Shown here in pieces: positions 31,540 through 32,051 of a stretch of 32,051 nucleotides of DNA (position 1 is its first letter; each line of letters starts with the position of its first letter). Under the pieces are notes generated by a model. The model saw nothing but the letters and a program-made list of their open reading frames with translations, was not told where the DNA came from and ran no database searches. The position numbers and the translations under genes were made by a program. The stretch covers positions 1 to 32,051 of the forward strand of contig VAWY01000087.1 in the NCBI GenBank assembly GCA_005888335.1, given 5' to 3'. This stretch comes from Actinomycetota bacterium (GTDB taxonomy: Bacteria; Actinomycetota; Thermoleophilia; Solirubrobacterales; Solirubrobacteraceae).

Positions 31540-32051
31540 CGCCAGGTCAGCGACGGCCAGCGGTACTCGACGGTCCCATCCGCGGGACGCAGCACCGCGG
31601 TGTAGAGCGTGCCGAACGCGCCCGCGTAGTCGACGGAGCGCAGCGGCGCCCGCAGGAAGGCGCCCACGAACGACGCCTCGTCGACGCCGGGATCATCCAG
31701 CAGCGCGAGCAGGCATCGCTGGCGCTCGACCGTGCGCGTGGCCCGCGCGTACTGGGTCCACGAGACGGAGGCCTGGTGGTTGGTCGCGGCGACGACGCGC
31801 GCCGGGCGCGGCGCCTCGCCCGGGCCGACGAAGAGCGTCTGGCGGCGGCCGGCGCGGTCGAGCAGCGTGAGGTTGTAGGGGGCCTGGACCGGGAGCCGGG
31901 CGAGCGCGGCCTCCGCGTCGGGGACGCTGGCGCACGTCTCGAGCAGGTAGCGCACGACGATCGGAATGGCGAAGCCGCGGCCGGCGCGGCGGTCGCCGCC
32001 GAACGTCAGCGAGACCGCGAGCCCGGCGTCGTTGAGCCCGTCCAGCAGCCC
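31458..32051 (-). CDS. C45-family (acyl-CoA:6-APA acyltransferase-like) N-terminal nucleophile hydrolase, cut by right edge
   Basis: Only the C-terminal 197 residues are in the window; the N-terminus, including the autoproteolytic Cys, lies beyond 32051. The visible part matches the C45/penicillin acyltransferase fold: GLNDAGLAVSLTFGGD, IPIVVRYLLETCASVPDAEA, PYNLTLLDRAGR and VVAATNHQ with the conserved Asn region. Family members make or cleave amide bonds of acylated amines. The stop TAG (31460-31458) lies 82 bases inside the end of the convergent PucR gene, an unusually long antisense overlap. Both tails look like real coding sequence. Confidence 0.83.
   Translation of the reverse strand, partial: GLLDGLNDAGLAVSLTFGGDRRAGRGFAIPIVVRYLLETCASVPDAEAALARLPVQAPYNLTLLDRAGRRQTLFVGPGEAPRPARVVAATNHQASVSWTQYARATRTVERQRCLLALLDDPGVDEASFVGAFLRAPLRSVDYAGAFGTLYTAVLRPADGTVEYRWPSLTWRQALDDFDEGIRTVALAGVCESASTAM

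Overview
The window is a very GC-rich, densely packed stretch whose genes use almost only G or C at third codon positions. The gene set points to a high-GC actinobacterium, and I infer the class Thermoleophilia (Solirubrobacterales-like). The pointers are a DUF2630 protein, a NhaA-DsbA fusion, an encapsulin with encapsulated ferritin, an LLM-class flavin oxidoreductase, a PucR regulator, start codons with no Shine-Dalgarno that may be leaderless, and split B12-dependent mutase subunits. The lineage is inferred from sequence character only. I see no tRNA, rRNA, CRISPR, insertion sequence or phage gene.

Left part (1-3199): acyl-CoA metabolism. A broken acyl-CoA dehydrogenase is translationally coupled to a 3-hydroxyacyl-CoA dehydrogenase on the minus strand. 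Divergent from them lies a B12-dependent acyl-CoA mutase whose two active-site residues (F83, Q201) fit isobutyryl-CoA mutase rather than methylmalonyl-CoA mutase. Its large-subunit frame runs out of frame into a start-less B12-binding subunit. Positions 3200-3639 hold only two tiny candidate ORFs. A secreted or anchored metallophosphoesterase follows (3640-4962).

4966-12740: signalling and envelope export. An OmpR-type two-component system with a Usp-like protein faces a divergent operon of lipoprotein, two ABC ATPases and one large FtsX-type permease. Three helically phased TTGACC repeats lie between them. A lone NarL/LuxR-type response regulator follows.

12841-18860: a TetR regulator with a palindromic operator just before its start, a bis-MGD molybdopterin oxidoreductase, an encapsulated ferritin with a cargo-loading peptide, and a family 1 encapsulin, all on one strand. 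A NhaA-DsbA fusion converges on them.

18881-23670: PaaI thioesterase, a cyclic-nucleotide-domain thioredoxin-reductase-like flavoprotein without the redox CxxC, a thiolase and DUF2630 on the minus strand. A phosphotriesterase-family hydrolase diverges from a symmetrical promoter region.

23671-32051: an orphan coding tail, a DHA2 drug exporter with its TetR repressor and operator, a 3' remnant of an acyl-CoA synthetase, a hypothetical protein, a stand-alone receiver protein, and a convergent NarL-type response regulator and histidine kinase. Then come an LLM oxidoreductase, a 48-residue membrane protein, a PucR regulator, and a C45 acyltransferase cut by the right edge.

The most unusual feature of the whole window is repeated gene breakage: an acyl-CoA dehydrogenase, the mutase subunit boundary, an orphan tail and an acyl-CoA synthetase. 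Either this lineage is losing acyl-CoA genes by deletion, or the assembly is collapsed at these points. The best candidate for an under-described functional unit is the TetR / molybdopterin oxidoreductase / encapsulated ferritin / encapsulin cluster.
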